The notes beneath the pieces are model-generated. The model had not been told where the DNA came from. It worked only from the letters and a program-made list of their open reading frames with translations, and searched no databases. A stretch of DNA of 64,000 bases from Streptomyces sp. WZ-12 (GTDB lineage: Bacteria; Actinomycetota; Actinomycetes; Streptomycetales; Streptomycetaceae): NCBI RefSeq assembly GCF_028898845.1, contig NZ_CP118574.1, positions 6,235,001 through 6,299,000 of the forward strand, written 5' to 3'. This document shows, piece after piece, positions 1 through 7,715 of this stretch. The position numbers were made by a program, and so were the translations under genes. Position 1 is the stretch's first letter. Each line of letters starts with the position of its first letter.

Positions 1-1821
1 ATCGGCGCCAACGCCCAGATCGTCAGCGTCTACCTCAACTGCGGTGAGACCGGCGGCGTCAACAAGGTGCCCGGTCAGCCGCGCCCCAAGCCCGACCTCG
101 CCGCCTACGCCGGCTCCCGGCGCCAGGGCCTGCGCCAGGCGTACGCCCTGATGGCCACCGGCAACCCCGAAGCGCCCTGGCGGATGGAGGCGTTGGCGCT
201 GCCCGACGGCACGCTCATCGAGGTGAACACCCTGGACGGCCACGCCGGCATCCAACTGGTCTTCCTGGGCGTCCGCCAGCACTCCCTCCCGCAGTACGGA
301 CGCAAGCGCGGCCTGCCCCACCTGTGGGCGGACCCCACCATGGTCACCAGCACCCTGGTCAGCACCGCGTCCCCCGTCCGCACCTCCCACCAGATCACCC
401 GGGCCGGCCTGATCGACGCCCTGGTCCACCTCCTCAACCGCTACCGACCCACGCTCGTACGGACGTTGGACCCGGACCCGGACATGCAGGTGCACGACGC
501 ACGGCACCGGCTCCACCACGACCAGCCCGGCTACTCCGACCACCCGGACCACACCGCCGCCGCGCTGTTCACCTACGCCGCCCTGGCCCGCTACGAGGGC
601 CCCGGGGGCGGCCGCCTGCACGCCGTCACCGCCTACCGCGGCTACTACAACGAACGCTGGCCGGACAACCTCCCCACCCAGCTCATCCGCGCCAAGGCCC
701 AGGTCCTCAACGCCTATGGCGGCACCCCGGGTTCGTGCGGCTTCCCGGCCGGCTGCGGCGACTACGACGTCGGCCAGAACCGCTCCTACCGGACCGGCTG
801 GCTCCAGCGCACCACCCTGCGCTACCCGACCGCGGCCCCGCAGGTGCAGCAGGCCCCCGACGGGCGGCTGACCGCGTTCGCCGTCCTCGCCGGGCGGGCC
901 GTCATGTGGCGGGAAACCGGGCGGGGCAGCGGGCGTTGGACCAACCCCACGCCGCTGGACGGCACCGGACTGCTACCGGGCCTGCGCGCACTGCTGACCC
1001 CGGACGGCCGCTGGCAGCTCTTCGCCGAACGCATCGCCGCCCTGGGCCCCACCGCCCGGGACAACCGGCGCGAGCTGGTGATGACCGAACAGCCGCGTCC
1101 CGGCGGGGCGTTCGCCGCCTGGTCCAGCCTCGGCACGCCCGACCACGACCCGGACCACGGCCGCCGGGTCGGCGGCCCCGTCGCGGTCCGCACCACCGAC
1201 GGCACGACATGGCTGTTCGCCCGCAACTGGGCCAAGTCCGTCGCCGTCCGCCAGCGGCACCCCGACGGCCACTGGGACGACTGGACACACCTGGAGGCGG
1301 CCGAGGTCCAGGAGGGACTGAGCGCGGTCACCGACACCCAGGGGCGCGTCCACGTCTTCGGCACCGGACACAGCACCGTGCACCACTGGCAACAGGAGCG
1401 CGCCGGCGGCCCGTTCTTCCTCCGCCGCACCGGCCTGCCGACCCCGGCCGACCCGCCCACCGCACTGGCCCGGCCCGACGGATCGGTCCTCCTGGCCTAC
1501 CGCGCCGCCAAGTCCGCCCGCCCGCTCGTCTACCGGCTGCCCGCCGACGGCCGGACCTGGCGCACCGAGGGCTTGGAACTGGCCGCCCGCGGCTACGGCC
1601 CGCTCGTCCTGCACCCCACCCGCGACGGGGTGCTCCTGGCGGCCCGCAACAACGACGGCACCACCAGCCTGGCCACCCTCGGCACCCCGCAGGCACCCCG
1701 ATGGCGCACCCTCACCGGCGCGCTGACCGGCACGGCCGCCCTGGCCACCGACGCCCTGCAGCGCCCCGTCCTCGCCCGGCTCGCCCCCGACGCGACCCTC
1801 AAGACGGCCCTGGTGCAGTGA
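1..1821 (+). CDS. PIG-L family deacetylase with C-terminal propeller-like domain (5' partial)
   Basis: The frame is open from base 1, so the true start lies before the window. 606 codons are visible. PIG-L (LmbE/GlcNAc-PI de-N-acetylase) proteins are zinc-dependent N-deacetylases. The N-terminal AHPDD zinc motif must lie outside the window, but the downstream HPDH motif followed by TAAALF is present at visible residues 181-184. After about residue 270 the protein changes character: repeated short strands with W, G and D (for example GRWTNP, DGRWQLF, DGTTWLF, DGHWDDW) suggest a beta-propeller or sialidase-like module, which in this family would be a carbohydrate-binding appendage. Such Streptomyces proteins are usually exported; the signal peptide cannot be seen here. 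The substrate is unknown. The fold assignment is confident; the propeller is inferred from repeat texture. Confidence 0.82.
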   Translation: MGANAQIVSVYLNCGETGGVNKVPGQPRPKPDLAAYAGSRRQGLRQAYALMATGNPEAPWRMEALALPDGTLIEVNTLDGHAGIQLVFLGVRQHSLPQYGRKRGLPHLWADPTMVTSTLVSTASPVRTSHQITRAGLIDALVHLLNRYRPTLVRTLDPDPDMQVHDARHRLHHDQPGYSDHPDHTAAALFTYAALARYEGPGGGRLHAVTAYRGYYNERWPDNLPTQLIRAKAQVLNAYGGTPGSCGFPAGCGDYDVGQNRSYRTGWLQRTTLRYPTAAPQVQQAPDGRLTAFAVLAGRAVMWRETGRGSGRWTNPTPLDGTGLLPGLRALLTPDGRWQLFAERIAALGPTARDNRRELVMTEQPRPGGAFAAWSSLGTPDHDPDHGRRVGGPVAVRTTDGTTWLFARNWAKSVAVRQRHPDGHWDDWTHLEAAEVQEGLSAVTDTQGRVHVFGTGHSTVHHWQQERAGGPFFLRRTGLPTPADPPTALARPDGSVLLAYRAAKSARPLVYRLPADGRTWRTEGLELAARGYGPLVLHPTRDGVLLAARNNDGTTSLATLGTPQAPRWRTLTGALTGTAALATDALQRPVLARLAPDATLKTALVQ

Positions 1822-1829
1822 CCGCAACC

Positions 1830-1870
1830 GGGTGTTGACCCCGCTCCCGTACCGCGCGGGGTCAACACCC
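1830..1870 (+). terminator. Rho-independent-type hairpin after the PIG-L gene
   Basis: Perfect 14-bp inverted repeat starting 9 nt after the stop codon: GGGTGTTGACCCCG at 1830-1843 and its complement at 1857-1870, with a 13-nt loop. No clear U tract follows, which is normal for Streptomyces terminators. It lies in the 200-bp gap before the next gene. Confidence 0.75.
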
Positions 1871-2023
1871 CGCACGCGGGCGGTCGTTGGCCGCACGGCG
1901 CGAGCGGTCGCCGCACCCGCCCCCCTCGCGCCCCCCGCGCCGGACGCTGTCGCCGTCGCGTGTCCGGGTGCGTAGCTCATCGTTCTCATCACACAAGCAC
2001 ATCTCCATTCACGAGGAGCCTTG

Positions 2024-2548
2024 ATGCGACGAGTTCTGACGGCAGTGGGCATGGCCGCGGCCGCGATGACGCTGGGATCGGCTGCCGGGGCCCACGCCGC
2101 CGACGTACCGAAGCTGCCCGACGGGGGCGGGCTGACCAACGTGGACCCCAGCGGGCTGGGCGGCACGGTGGGCGGCGTCGCACAGCAGGTGACGGGGGTC
2201 GCGGGCGGGGTCCAGCACAAGGCCGTGGACCACGTGGTGCCCGCGGAGGCCGGGGCCCTGGGTGACGCCGCCGCGAAGGTGACGCCGCCGGCGGCGCAGA
2301 CGGTGGGGGCGACCGCCGAGGCGGGCGGCGAGCTCCTGGGCCGGACGGCGCGGGCGGCGACGGCCGACGGCGGACTCGTCGGCGGCCTGCCGGCCGGCGC
2401 GCTGGGCGGGAAGGGCGTGACCGACGCCCTGCCGGGGAAGGCGGTGACGGACACGCTCGGCGGCAAGACGCTGACGGGCGCGCTGCCGACGAAGGCACTG
2501 ACGTCCACCGGCCAGTCTCCGATCCAGGGCCTGCCCGGCCTGAGCTGA
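2024..2548 (+). CDS. Small secreted Gly/Ala/Thr-rich protein of unknown function
   Basis: The protein has 174 residues. The ATG at 2024 is chosen because an AGGAG-type ribosome binding site (2013-2018) sits at the right distance; the TTG just before it is less likely. The N-terminus is a Sec signal peptide: an Arg pair, a hydrophobic Ala/Leu stretch and an AHA cleavage site near residue 25. The mature part is low in aromatics and made of loosely repeated VTGALPGKA/GGKTLTGALP-like segments after residue 110. No catalytic motif is visible. Homologues in Streptomyces often carry the name ATP-binding protein, but no nucleotide-binding motif is present here. A cell-wall or extracellular location is inferred. 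The gene is monocistronic, followed by a strong hairpin. Confidence 0.72.
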   Translation: MRRVLTAVGMAAAAMTLGSAAGAHAADVPKLPDGGGLTNVDPSGLGGTVGGVAQQVTGVAGGVQHKAVDHVVPAEAGALGDAAAKVTPPAAQTVGATAEAGGELLGRTARAATADGGLVGGLPAGALGGKGVTDALPGKAVTDTLGGKTLTGALPTKALTSTGQSPIQGLPGLS

Positions 2549-2562
2549 CCATGTCGGGCCGC

Positions 2563-2606
2563 CGGCCCCGTTCCGCCCCGCCTGCTCGGGGGCCGGAACG
2601 GGGCCG
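2563..2606 (+). terminator. Hairpin terminator after the secreted protein gene
   Basis: 13-bp perfect inverted repeat at 2563-2575 (ending GGCCCCGTTCCG) and 2594-2606. The 18-nt loop can itself form a short CCCC/GGGG stem. It starts 15 nt after the stop codon at 2548. Confidence 0.75.
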
Positions 2607-2752
2607 TTGCCGTGCGCGGGCGGCGGCCGCCGAGCGGAGGTCCGGTGCGCCGGCCGCCCCGGGCCGCCGGCGAGGGGTACTGCCCGGCGGCGCGGACGCC
2701 GGCGGGCAGTACTCTCGTGCTTTCCCGGGCAGTCACATGAGGGGGCGCCGCG

Positions 2753-3181
2753 GTGCTGAAGCACTACTACCGGCTGGTGTATTGGAAGAGACGGATCGCG
2801 CGGGCGTTGGGCCGGAACCGTCGACCAGGGGCGACGCCGGGCACGGGCATGGGCGCGGGGGCCAGGGCCGGGTACCGCGGGAACGGGCGGCGGTCCGCGC
2901 GGCTGCGCCAACGGCTGGTGCGGGCGCGGCCGTTGCTGCTGTTCGCGGTGCTGGTGCTGATCGTGGTGGTGGCGTCGGCGCTGCTCGGCTGGCGCGACGA
3001 CACCTTCGGGGCCGGGCGCCACGAGGGGGGCGGGGGAACGCTGACGGTGCGACCGTCGATCGCCCAGCCGTCCGCCGGAGAGCCGTCCGCGGGAGGCCGG
3101 GTGATCACGGTGTCCTGTGAGCCGCGGGGCGGGCGCGCGTGCGGAGTCGGGGGCGGGGGAGCGCCCGGCAACGGCCGCTAG
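2753..3181 (+). CDS. Hypothetical single-pass membrane protein
   Basis: 142 codons from a GTG start preceded by a GAGGGGG ribosome binding site at 2739-2745. The N-terminal 55 residues are strongly basic (KHYYRLVYWKRR and several R clusters), followed by one hydrophobic segment around residues 60-80 (LLLFAVLVLIVVVASALL) and a Gly/Ser/Pro-rich tail. This suggests a type II membrane protein with a cytoplasmic basic end. I recognise no family. Another frame is open across the same DNA, so coding is likely but not certain. Confidence 0.5.
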   Translation: MLKHYYRLVYWKRRIARALGRNRRPGATPGTGMGAGARAGYRGNGRRSARLRQRLVRARPLLLFAVLVLIVVVASALLGWRDDTFGAGRHEGGGGTLTVRPSIAQPSAGEPSAGGRVITVSCEPRGGRACGVGGGGAPGNGR

Positions 3182-3249
3182 GGCCGCAGTCGTTGGGTTC
3201 CGCGCGCCCGGCCGGCGGCCGGTGGACGAAGCCCGGGCCCTGGGGCGCC

Positions 3250-3393
3250 GCTGACGGATCTCCACGGCGTCGCGGTGTCTGGCACGGCCCTCCCCCACGC
3301 CTCTTCCGTTCCAGTGGTCGTCGCAACACCCCGGCGTCCTGCGATCGCCCACGCGCCAAGACACCGCTCCTCCCCCCACGGAGATCCGTCAGC
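3250..3393. repeat. 144-bp segment bounded by a 14-bp perfect inverted repeat
   Basis: GCTGACGGATCTCC at 3250-3263 is matched by its exact complement at 3380-3393. The segment fills most of the gap between the small membrane protein and the PhzF gene. The spacing of 116 nt is too long for a terminator loop, and the arms look like ends of a small non-autonomous element or an insertion-sequence remnant. No direct target duplication is obvious at the borders and no transposase fragment is convincing inside it. Confidence 0.4.
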
Positions 3394-3399
3394 AGCGTC

Positions 3400-4299
3400 C
3401 TAAGCCCCGGTGGGAATCCGGGCGGCGGTGCCGCTGACGTGGGAACGCGGGTCGCCGGGGCGCAGGTCGACCGTCAACAGGCCGGGGCGGCCCAGGTCGT
3501 GCCCCTGGTGGAGGGTGAGCGTCGCCGGGGCGGTGACCAGGCCCAGGGCCCGGGTGTAGGCGCCGAACGCGGCGGCCGCGGCGCCCGTCGCCGGGTCCTC
3601 CACCACGCCGCCCACCGGGAAGGGGTCGCGGACGTGGAAGACCGTGTCTCCCTCCCGCCACACCAACTGCAGGGTCGTCAGCTCCAGTCGGCGCATCAGG
3701 GCGGCCAGCCGGTCGAAGTCGTAGGCGAGCACGGCCAGTCGCTCGCGGGTGGCCGCGCCGAGGACCAGATGGCGCGCGCCGGCGTAGGCGATCCGGGGCG
3801 GCAGCGCCGGGTCCAGGTCGGCGGCCGGCCAGTCCAACGCGGCCAGCGCCTCGGCGACATCGGCCGGGGCGACCGGCTCGACGCGCGGCTCGACGCTGGT
3901 CAGGGTGGCGCGCAGGGCGCCGCCCTGCCGATCGACGGTGACCGGGACCGGGCCCGCCTGGGTGGCGAAGACCAGATCGCCGGGGCCGTGCCGCTCGGCC
4001 AGCGCGACCGCGGTGGCGACCGTGGCGTGGCCGCAGAACGCCACCTCGGCGAGCGGGCTGAAGTACCGGATGGTGAACGCCCGGCCGGGCTCGCCCAGCC
4101 CCTCGGGCGGCGCGGTCAGGAACGCCGTCTCCGAATACCCCAGTTCGGCGGCGATCGCCAACTGCGCCGCGTCGTCCAGCCCGCTGGCGTCCAGGACGAC
4201 GCCGGCCGGATTACCGCCCGCGGGGTCGGCCGAGAACGCGGTGTAGCGCAGGACCTGGGGGGTGCGGGCGGGCGCCGCGGCGGTGGTGTCGAGTGTCAT
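3400..4299 (-). CDS. PhzF family phenazine-biosynthesis-like isomerase
   Basis: 299 residues, close to the usual PhzF length. PhzF-fold enzymes are two-lobed, diaminopimelate-epimerase-like isomerases. Visible signatures are the N-terminal NPAGVV loop, GYSETAF with the acidic residue that corresponds to the family's catalytic Glu, AFCGHAT in the first lobe, and DPATGAAAAA in the second. The ATG at 4299 is preferred because homology begins immediately after it; a GTG 15 nt upstream is possible, and neither has a good Shine-Dalgarno. No phenazine genes are nearby, so this is one of the many PhzF homologues with unknown substrate. It probably forms a short transcript behind the SDR gene. A second, shorter PhzF homologue occurs at 12995. 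Confidence 0.85.
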   Translation of the reverse strand: MTLDTTAAAPARTPQVLRYTAFSADPAGGNPAGVVLDASGLDDAAQLAIAAELGYSETAFLTAPPEGLGEPGRAFTIRYFSPLAEVAFCGHATVATAVALAERHGPGDLVFATQAGPVPVTVDRQGGALRATLTSVEPRVEPVAPADVAEALAALDWPAADLDPALPPRIAYAGARHLVLGAATRERLAVLAYDFDRLAALMRRLELTTLQLVWREGDTVFHVRDPFPVGGVVEDPATGAAAAAFGAYTRALGLVTAPATLTLHQGHDLGRPGLLTVDLRPGDPRSHVSGTAARIPTGA

Positions 4300-4366
4300 G
4301 GACGTGCGAACCACCCGCCGCCGCCCGGCTATTCCCGGGCGGGCCCGCGGTGGTCCGGCCCGCCCC

Positions 4367-5320
4367 TCAACCCCGCCCGATGTACGGCATGGTGGTCGCC
4401 ATCACCGTCGCGAACTGCACATTGGCCTCCAGAGGGAGCGCCGCCATGTGCGCCACCGTACGGGCCACGTCGGCGGCGTCCATCACCGGTTCGGCCTCGG
4501 TGCGGCCGCTGGCCTGGAGGGTCCCGGTCCGCATCCGGCCGGTCATCTCGGTGGCCGCGTTGCCGATGTCGATCTGACCGCAGGCGATCCGGTACGGACG
4601 GCCGTCCAGAGACAGCGACTTGGTCAGCCCGGTCATCGCGTGCTTGGTGGCGGTGTACGCGATCGAGTGCGGCCGCGGCACGTGGGCGGAGAGGGAGCCG
4701 TTGTTGATGATCCGGCCGCCCTGCGGCTCCTGCTCCCTCATCGTCCTGAACGCGGCCCGAGCGCACAGGAACGCGCCGTTGAGGTTGACGTCGACCACCG
4801 CCCGCCAGTCGTCGTAGGAGAGCTCCTCCAACGGGACCGGCGGGCCGAAGGCGCCCGCGTTGTTGAAGAGCAGGTCGACCCGGCCGAAGCGGTCGCGGGC
4901 CGTGGCGAAGAGGGCGTCGACCTGCTCGGGGCGGGTGACGTCGGTCGGAACGGGCAGCACCGCGGGACCCTCGACGCCCGCGTAACCCACCTGACGGGAG
5001 GTCTCCTCCAGGGCCTCGACGCGCCGGCCGGCCAGCACCACCGCCCAGTGGTCGGCGGCCAGCGCCAGCGCGACCGCCCGCCCGATGCCCGAACCGGCCC
5101 CCGTGACCACGGCCACCCTCCGCCCCGCCGCGCCGCCCTCCCGGACCTCCTGGGGAGCCGGGGCCGTCAGCGGGGTGCGGCCCGGCGAGGAGGGCGCCGG
5201 GAGCGTCGGCCGGGGCGCGGTCGCGGTCCCACCCACGTGGCCGGCCCGCGCCGACGGCTCCGCCCGCACCGACGGCTCCGCCTGTGCCGCCGCTGCTCGT
5301 CGCTCTGTGTCGTATGGCAT
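4367..5320 (-). CDS. SDR family NAD(P)-dependent oxidoreductase
   Basis: 317 residues from the ATG at 5320. The Rossmann motif TGAGSGIG is at residues 73-80, followed by the NNAG motif, a catalytic Ser in NNGSLSAH, and YTATK (YxxxK). This is a classical SDR core of about 245 residues. It is preceded by about 68 residues of Ala/Pro/Arg-rich low-complexity sequence that is not part of the fold. I see no internal start that would remove this extension. There is no Shine-Dalgarno; a TACGCT box ends 7 nt before the ATG, suggesting a leaderless transcript. The substrate is unknown. The gene points away from the 1-kb repeat region. Confidence 0.85.
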   Translation of the reverse strand: MPYDTERRAAAAQAEPSVRAEPSARAGHVGGTATAPRPTLPAPSSPGRTPLTAPAPQEVREGGAAGRRVAVVTGAGSGIGRAVALALAADHWAVVLAGRRVEALEETSRQVGYAGVEGPAVLPVPTDVTRPEQVDALFATARDRFGRVDLLFNNAGAFGPPVPLEELSYDDWRAVVDVNLNGAFLCARAAFRTMREQEPQGGRIINNGSLSAHVPRPHSIAYTATKHAMTGLTKSLSLDGRPYRIACGQIDIGNAATEMTGRMRTGTLQASGRTEAEPVMDAADVARTVAHMAALPLEANVQFATVMATTMPYIGRG

Positions 5321-5327
5321 GGCGCTC

Positions 5328-5333
5328 AGCGTA
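5328..5333 (-). promoter_or_regulatory. Candidate leaderless -10 box of the SDR gene
   Basis: TACGCT on the minus strand, 7 nt before the ATG at 5320, with no ribosome binding site between them. One of nine start sites in the window with this layout. Confidence 0.35.
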
Positions 5334-5548
5334 AGCCTGCGGCGGGCTGCTTCCCACGTTGTCGGCTGTCCCGCCGTGGGGGTTGCTCTTTGCGCCTTGC
5401 GGCGCGGGCTTGTTGTCGACTGTCCGCTGCCGGTCCGCTGCCGGTCCGCTGCGCGGGGCGGGTCGAGTTGTCTGGTCCGCTGAGCGGGGCCGATCCGCTG
5501 CGCGGGACGAGCCGATGTGTCCGCTGCGCGGGGCTGTTGGGTTGCGGT

Positions 5549-5619
5549 GACGGGCCTCCGGGGGCGGCATGCCAGACTGCTTCGCTTTACGTCTGGCACA
5601 CCGCCCCCTCCGGCCCGTC
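5549..5619. repeat. 71-nt hairpin element, left copy
   Basis: Outer stem GACGGGCC/GGCCCGTC (5549-5556 with 5612-5619), then an 8-bp GGGGGCGG/CCGCCCCC stem, a 2x2 mismatch, an 8-bp TGCCAGAC/GTCTGGCA stem and a 13-nt loop TGCTTCGCTTTAC. The right copy keeps the loop exactly but has different, still paired, stem bases. Confidence 0.8.
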
Positions 5620-5664
5620 CCCTCCCGTTGGAGGGTGGTTACCTCTGGGTGGGGGTTGATCATG

Positions 5665-5928
5665 GTGGTCGCCTAACGGTCACCGCCCCCGCCCAGTTGC
5701 TTGGACTGTCAGTCCTCTTACGGCCACCGCTCGCGCTGTCGGTCTTCTTACGGTCACGGCTCGGGCTCCCGCGTCTTCTTACGGTTACGGCTTGGGCTGT
5801 CGGTCTTCTTACGGTTACTGCTCGGGCTCTCGTGTCTTCTGACGGTCGCCACTCAGCCTCACGCGTCCTCTGACGGTCACCGCTCAAGCTCATGCGTCTT
5901 CTGACGGTCACCACTCAACCCAGCGGCC
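5665..5928. repeat. Degenerate tandem array with 30-31 bp period
   Basis: Core decamers resembling TTACGGTCAC or TGACGGTCAC start at 5718, 5748, 5779, 5809, 5840, 5871 and 5902, giving spacings of 30, 31, 30, 31, 31 and 31 bp. One further core lies at 5674. Between cores the units are variable CTCGGGCTCTCGYGTCTTC-like sequence. The period is close to three helical turns, so all cores face one side of the helix. This is not a CRISPR array because there are no unrelated unique spacers. Confidence 0.75.
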
Positions 5929-5988
5929 CGAGTTGACCCACCGGCAGGACGTGGCACCCACCGTCTTTTCCACCCTCCAACGGGAGGG

Positions 5989-6059
5989 GACGGGCCGGAG
6001 GGGTGGGTGTGCAGGACGTAAAGCGAAGCAGTCCTGCACACCCACCCCGGAGGCCCGTC
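5989..6059. repeat. 71-nt hairpin element, right copy (inverted)
   Basis: Inverted copy of the element at 5549-5619. Outer stem GACGGGCC/GGCCCGTC, then a perfect 18-bp stem (6000-6017 with 6031-6048) closing the complementary 13-nt loop GTAAAGCGAAGCA. Compared with the left copy, four stem positions differ by compensatory double changes. Confidence 0.8.
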
Positions 6060-6171
6060 ACCGCACCCAACAGCCCCGCGCAGCGGACAACAACCCACCC
6101 GCCCCGCGCAAGCGGACCGGCAGCGGACCAGACAACTCGGCCCGCCCCGCGCAAGCGGACCGGCACCGCCC

Positions 6172-6327
6172 GCCGCAGGCGCCATGGCGGGAAAGCCACC
6201 AACGTGGGCGGCAAGCCAAGCGCAGCGGAGCCGCAGGCGCCACGGCGGGACAGCCAACAACGTGGGCAGCAAGCCAAGCGCAGCGGAGCCGCAACCCCCA
6301 CGGCGGGACAGCCAACAACGTGGGGAA
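6172..6327. repeat. 58-bp tandem repeat, about 2.6 copies
   Basis: Units begin at 6172, 6230 and 6288, each with a GGCGGGACAGCCAACAACG-like core and ending AAGCCAAGCGCAGCGGA. The last unit is truncated and forms the right outer arm of the long inverted repeat. The left arm has only one copy of this unit, so the expansion is one-sided. Confidence 0.75.
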
Positions 6328-6386
6328 CAGCCGGCCGCAGGCCCACGTGTAAACATGGGCGACACCACCGACCCATGGAGACGCTC

Positions 6387-7715
6387 ATGACGGAGCCCGG
6401 GGCTCCCGCCGCCGAGACCCAGGACGTTGCCCGCGAACGGCCCGACATAGGGGGGCGGGGCGCGCCCGCCGATCCGGCGGCCGCGCCCCGCCGCACCAGT
6501 CTGCTCGTGACCCTCGTCCTCGGCGGTCTCACCGCGGTGCCGCCGCTCTCCATGGACATGTATCTGCCGGCCCTGCCGCAGGTCACCGCCGCCCTGCACA
6601 GTCCCGCCGCCACCGTCCAACTCACCCTCACCACCTGCCTGGCCGGCATGGCGCTGGGGCAGTTGATCGTCGGGCCGATGAGCGACAAGTGGGGCCGCCG
6701 CCGGCCCCTCCTGATCGGCATGGTCGTCTACGTCCTGGCGACCGCCCTGTGCGCGGTCGCCACCAACGCCGAGATCCTGATCGCCTTCCGGCTGCTCCAG
6801 GGGCTGGCCGGCGCCGCCGGCATCGTCATCGCCCGGGCCGTGGTGCGCGACCTCTACGACGGCGTGGCGATGGCCCGGTTCTTCTCCACGCTGATGCTGA
6901 TCTCCGGGGTGGCACCGGTGGTCGCCCCGCTCATCGGCGGCCAGATCCTCCGGATCACCGACTGGCGCGGCGTCTTCGTGGTGCTCACCGTGGTCGGCGT
7001 GCTGCTCACCCTCCTGGTCTGGTGGCGGCTGGACGAGACGCTGGCGCCGGAGCGCCGGCAGCCCGGCGGGCTCGGTCCGGCGCTGCGCACCATGCGCGAC
7101 CTCCTCGCCGACCGGGTCTTCTCCGGCTACCTCCTGGTCGGCGCCTTCGCCTTCGCCGTGCTCTTCGCCTACATCTCCGCCTCGCCGTTCGTCATCCAGG
7201 AGATCTACGGCGCCTCCCCGCAGACCTTCAGCCTGCTCTTCGGCCTCAACTCCGTCGGGCTGGTCGTGGTCGGCCAGATCAACGGCAAGCTGCTGGTCGG
7301 CCGGGTCGGCCTGGACAAGGTGCTGGGCGTCGGCCTGGTCGTGGTCGCGCTGGCCGCCACCGCCCTGTTGCTGCTCTCCTCCGGGGTGTTCGGGAAGGCC
7401 GGGCTGGTCCCGGTGGCCGCCGGGCTGTTCGTGCTGATGTCCGCGATGGGCCTGATCATGCCCAGCACCAACACCCTGGCCCTGCTGCGCACCCCGCACG
7501 CGGCCGGCTCCGCCTCCGCGCTGCTGGGCACCTCGACGTTCCTGCTCGGCGCGGTCGCCTCGCCGCTGGTGGGCATCGCCGGCGAGCGGACGGCCGTACC
7601 GATGGCCGTCGTCCAGCTTTCGTGCGCCGTTCTCGCGCTCGTGAGCTTCCTGGGAATGTGTCGTCCGTGGCAGCGTAAGAAGGGACGCACCGCCGGCGAG
7701 AGGACTGGGCTCTGA
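6387..7715 (+). CDS. Bcr/CflA-type multidrug efflux MFS transporter
   Basis: 442 residues from the ATG at 6387, which has GGAG at 6378-6381; the ATG at 6375 lacks one. About 12 hydrophobic segments follow a 40-residue Ala/Pro-rich cytoplasmic N-terminus. The MFS motif A between helices 2 and 3 reads GPMSDKWGRRRP, and the MDMYLPALP and VVRDLYDG segments are typical of the Bcr/CflA drug:H+ antiporter branch. Expected role: proton-driven export of drugs or metabolites across the cytoplasmic membrane. The gene overlaps or abuts the following serine hydrolase. The repeat-rich region directly upstream must contain its promoter. Confidence 0.87.
   Translation: MTEPGAPAAETQDVARERPDIGGRGAPADPAAAPRRTSLLVTLVLGGLTAVPPLSMDMYLPALPQVTAALHSPAATVQLTLTTCLAGMALGQLIVGPMSDKWGRRRPLLIGMVVYVLATALCAVATNAEILIAFRLLQGLAGAAGIVIARAVVRDLYDGVAMARFFSTLMLISGVAPVVAPLIGGQILRITDWRGVFVVLTVVGVLLTLLVWWRLDETLAPERRQPGGLGPALRTMRDLLADRVFSGYLLVGAFAFAVLFAYISASPFVIQEIYGASPQTFSLLFGLNSVGLVVVGQINGKLLVGRVGLDKVLGVGLVVVALAATALLLLSSGVFGKAGLVPVAAGLFVLMSAMGLIMPSTNTLALLRTPHAAGSASALLGTSTFLLGAVASPLVGIAGERTAVPMAVVQLSCAVLALVSFLGMCRPWQRKKGRTAGERTGL

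Larger units (their letters stand above)
5351..6327. repeat. Long imperfect inverted repeat filling a 1-kb divergent intergenic region
   Basis: The 1,066 bp between the SDR gene (minus) and the exporter gene (plus) holds no convincing gene. Its outer ends, 5351-5386 and 6291-6327, are near-identical in inverted orientation over 36 bp (one mismatch, one insertion). Inner arms 5431-5637 and 5971-6160 also match in inverted orientation: GCGGGGCGGG blocks, CGAGTTGTCTGGTCCGCTG and a 71-nt hairpin are present on both sides. The arms surround about 330 bp that contain a periodic array. Open frames cross the region on both strands but give only low-complexity Arg/Ser/Pro sequence. It could be a structured RNA source, a DNA cruciform or protein-binding locus, or a decayed mobile element. 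Confidence 0.8.

Noticed and set aside
3400..4299. Phenazine biosynthesis cluster
   Set aside because: Only PhzF-like proteins are present; no phzA/B/D/E/G homologues occur nearby.
5665..5928. CRISPR array
   Set aside because: Units are contiguous and degenerate, with no unrelated spacers of uniform length and no cas genes in the window.
5549..6059. Retron or group II intron RNA
   Set aside because: No reverse transcriptase gene is present; the hairpins alone do not show msr/msd layout or intron domains.
5933..6390. Protein-coding start of the exporter far upstream in the repeat region
   Set aside because: The frame is open but encodes Arg/Ser/Pro low-complexity repeats; the ATG at 6387 has a ribosome binding site and begins the transporter.
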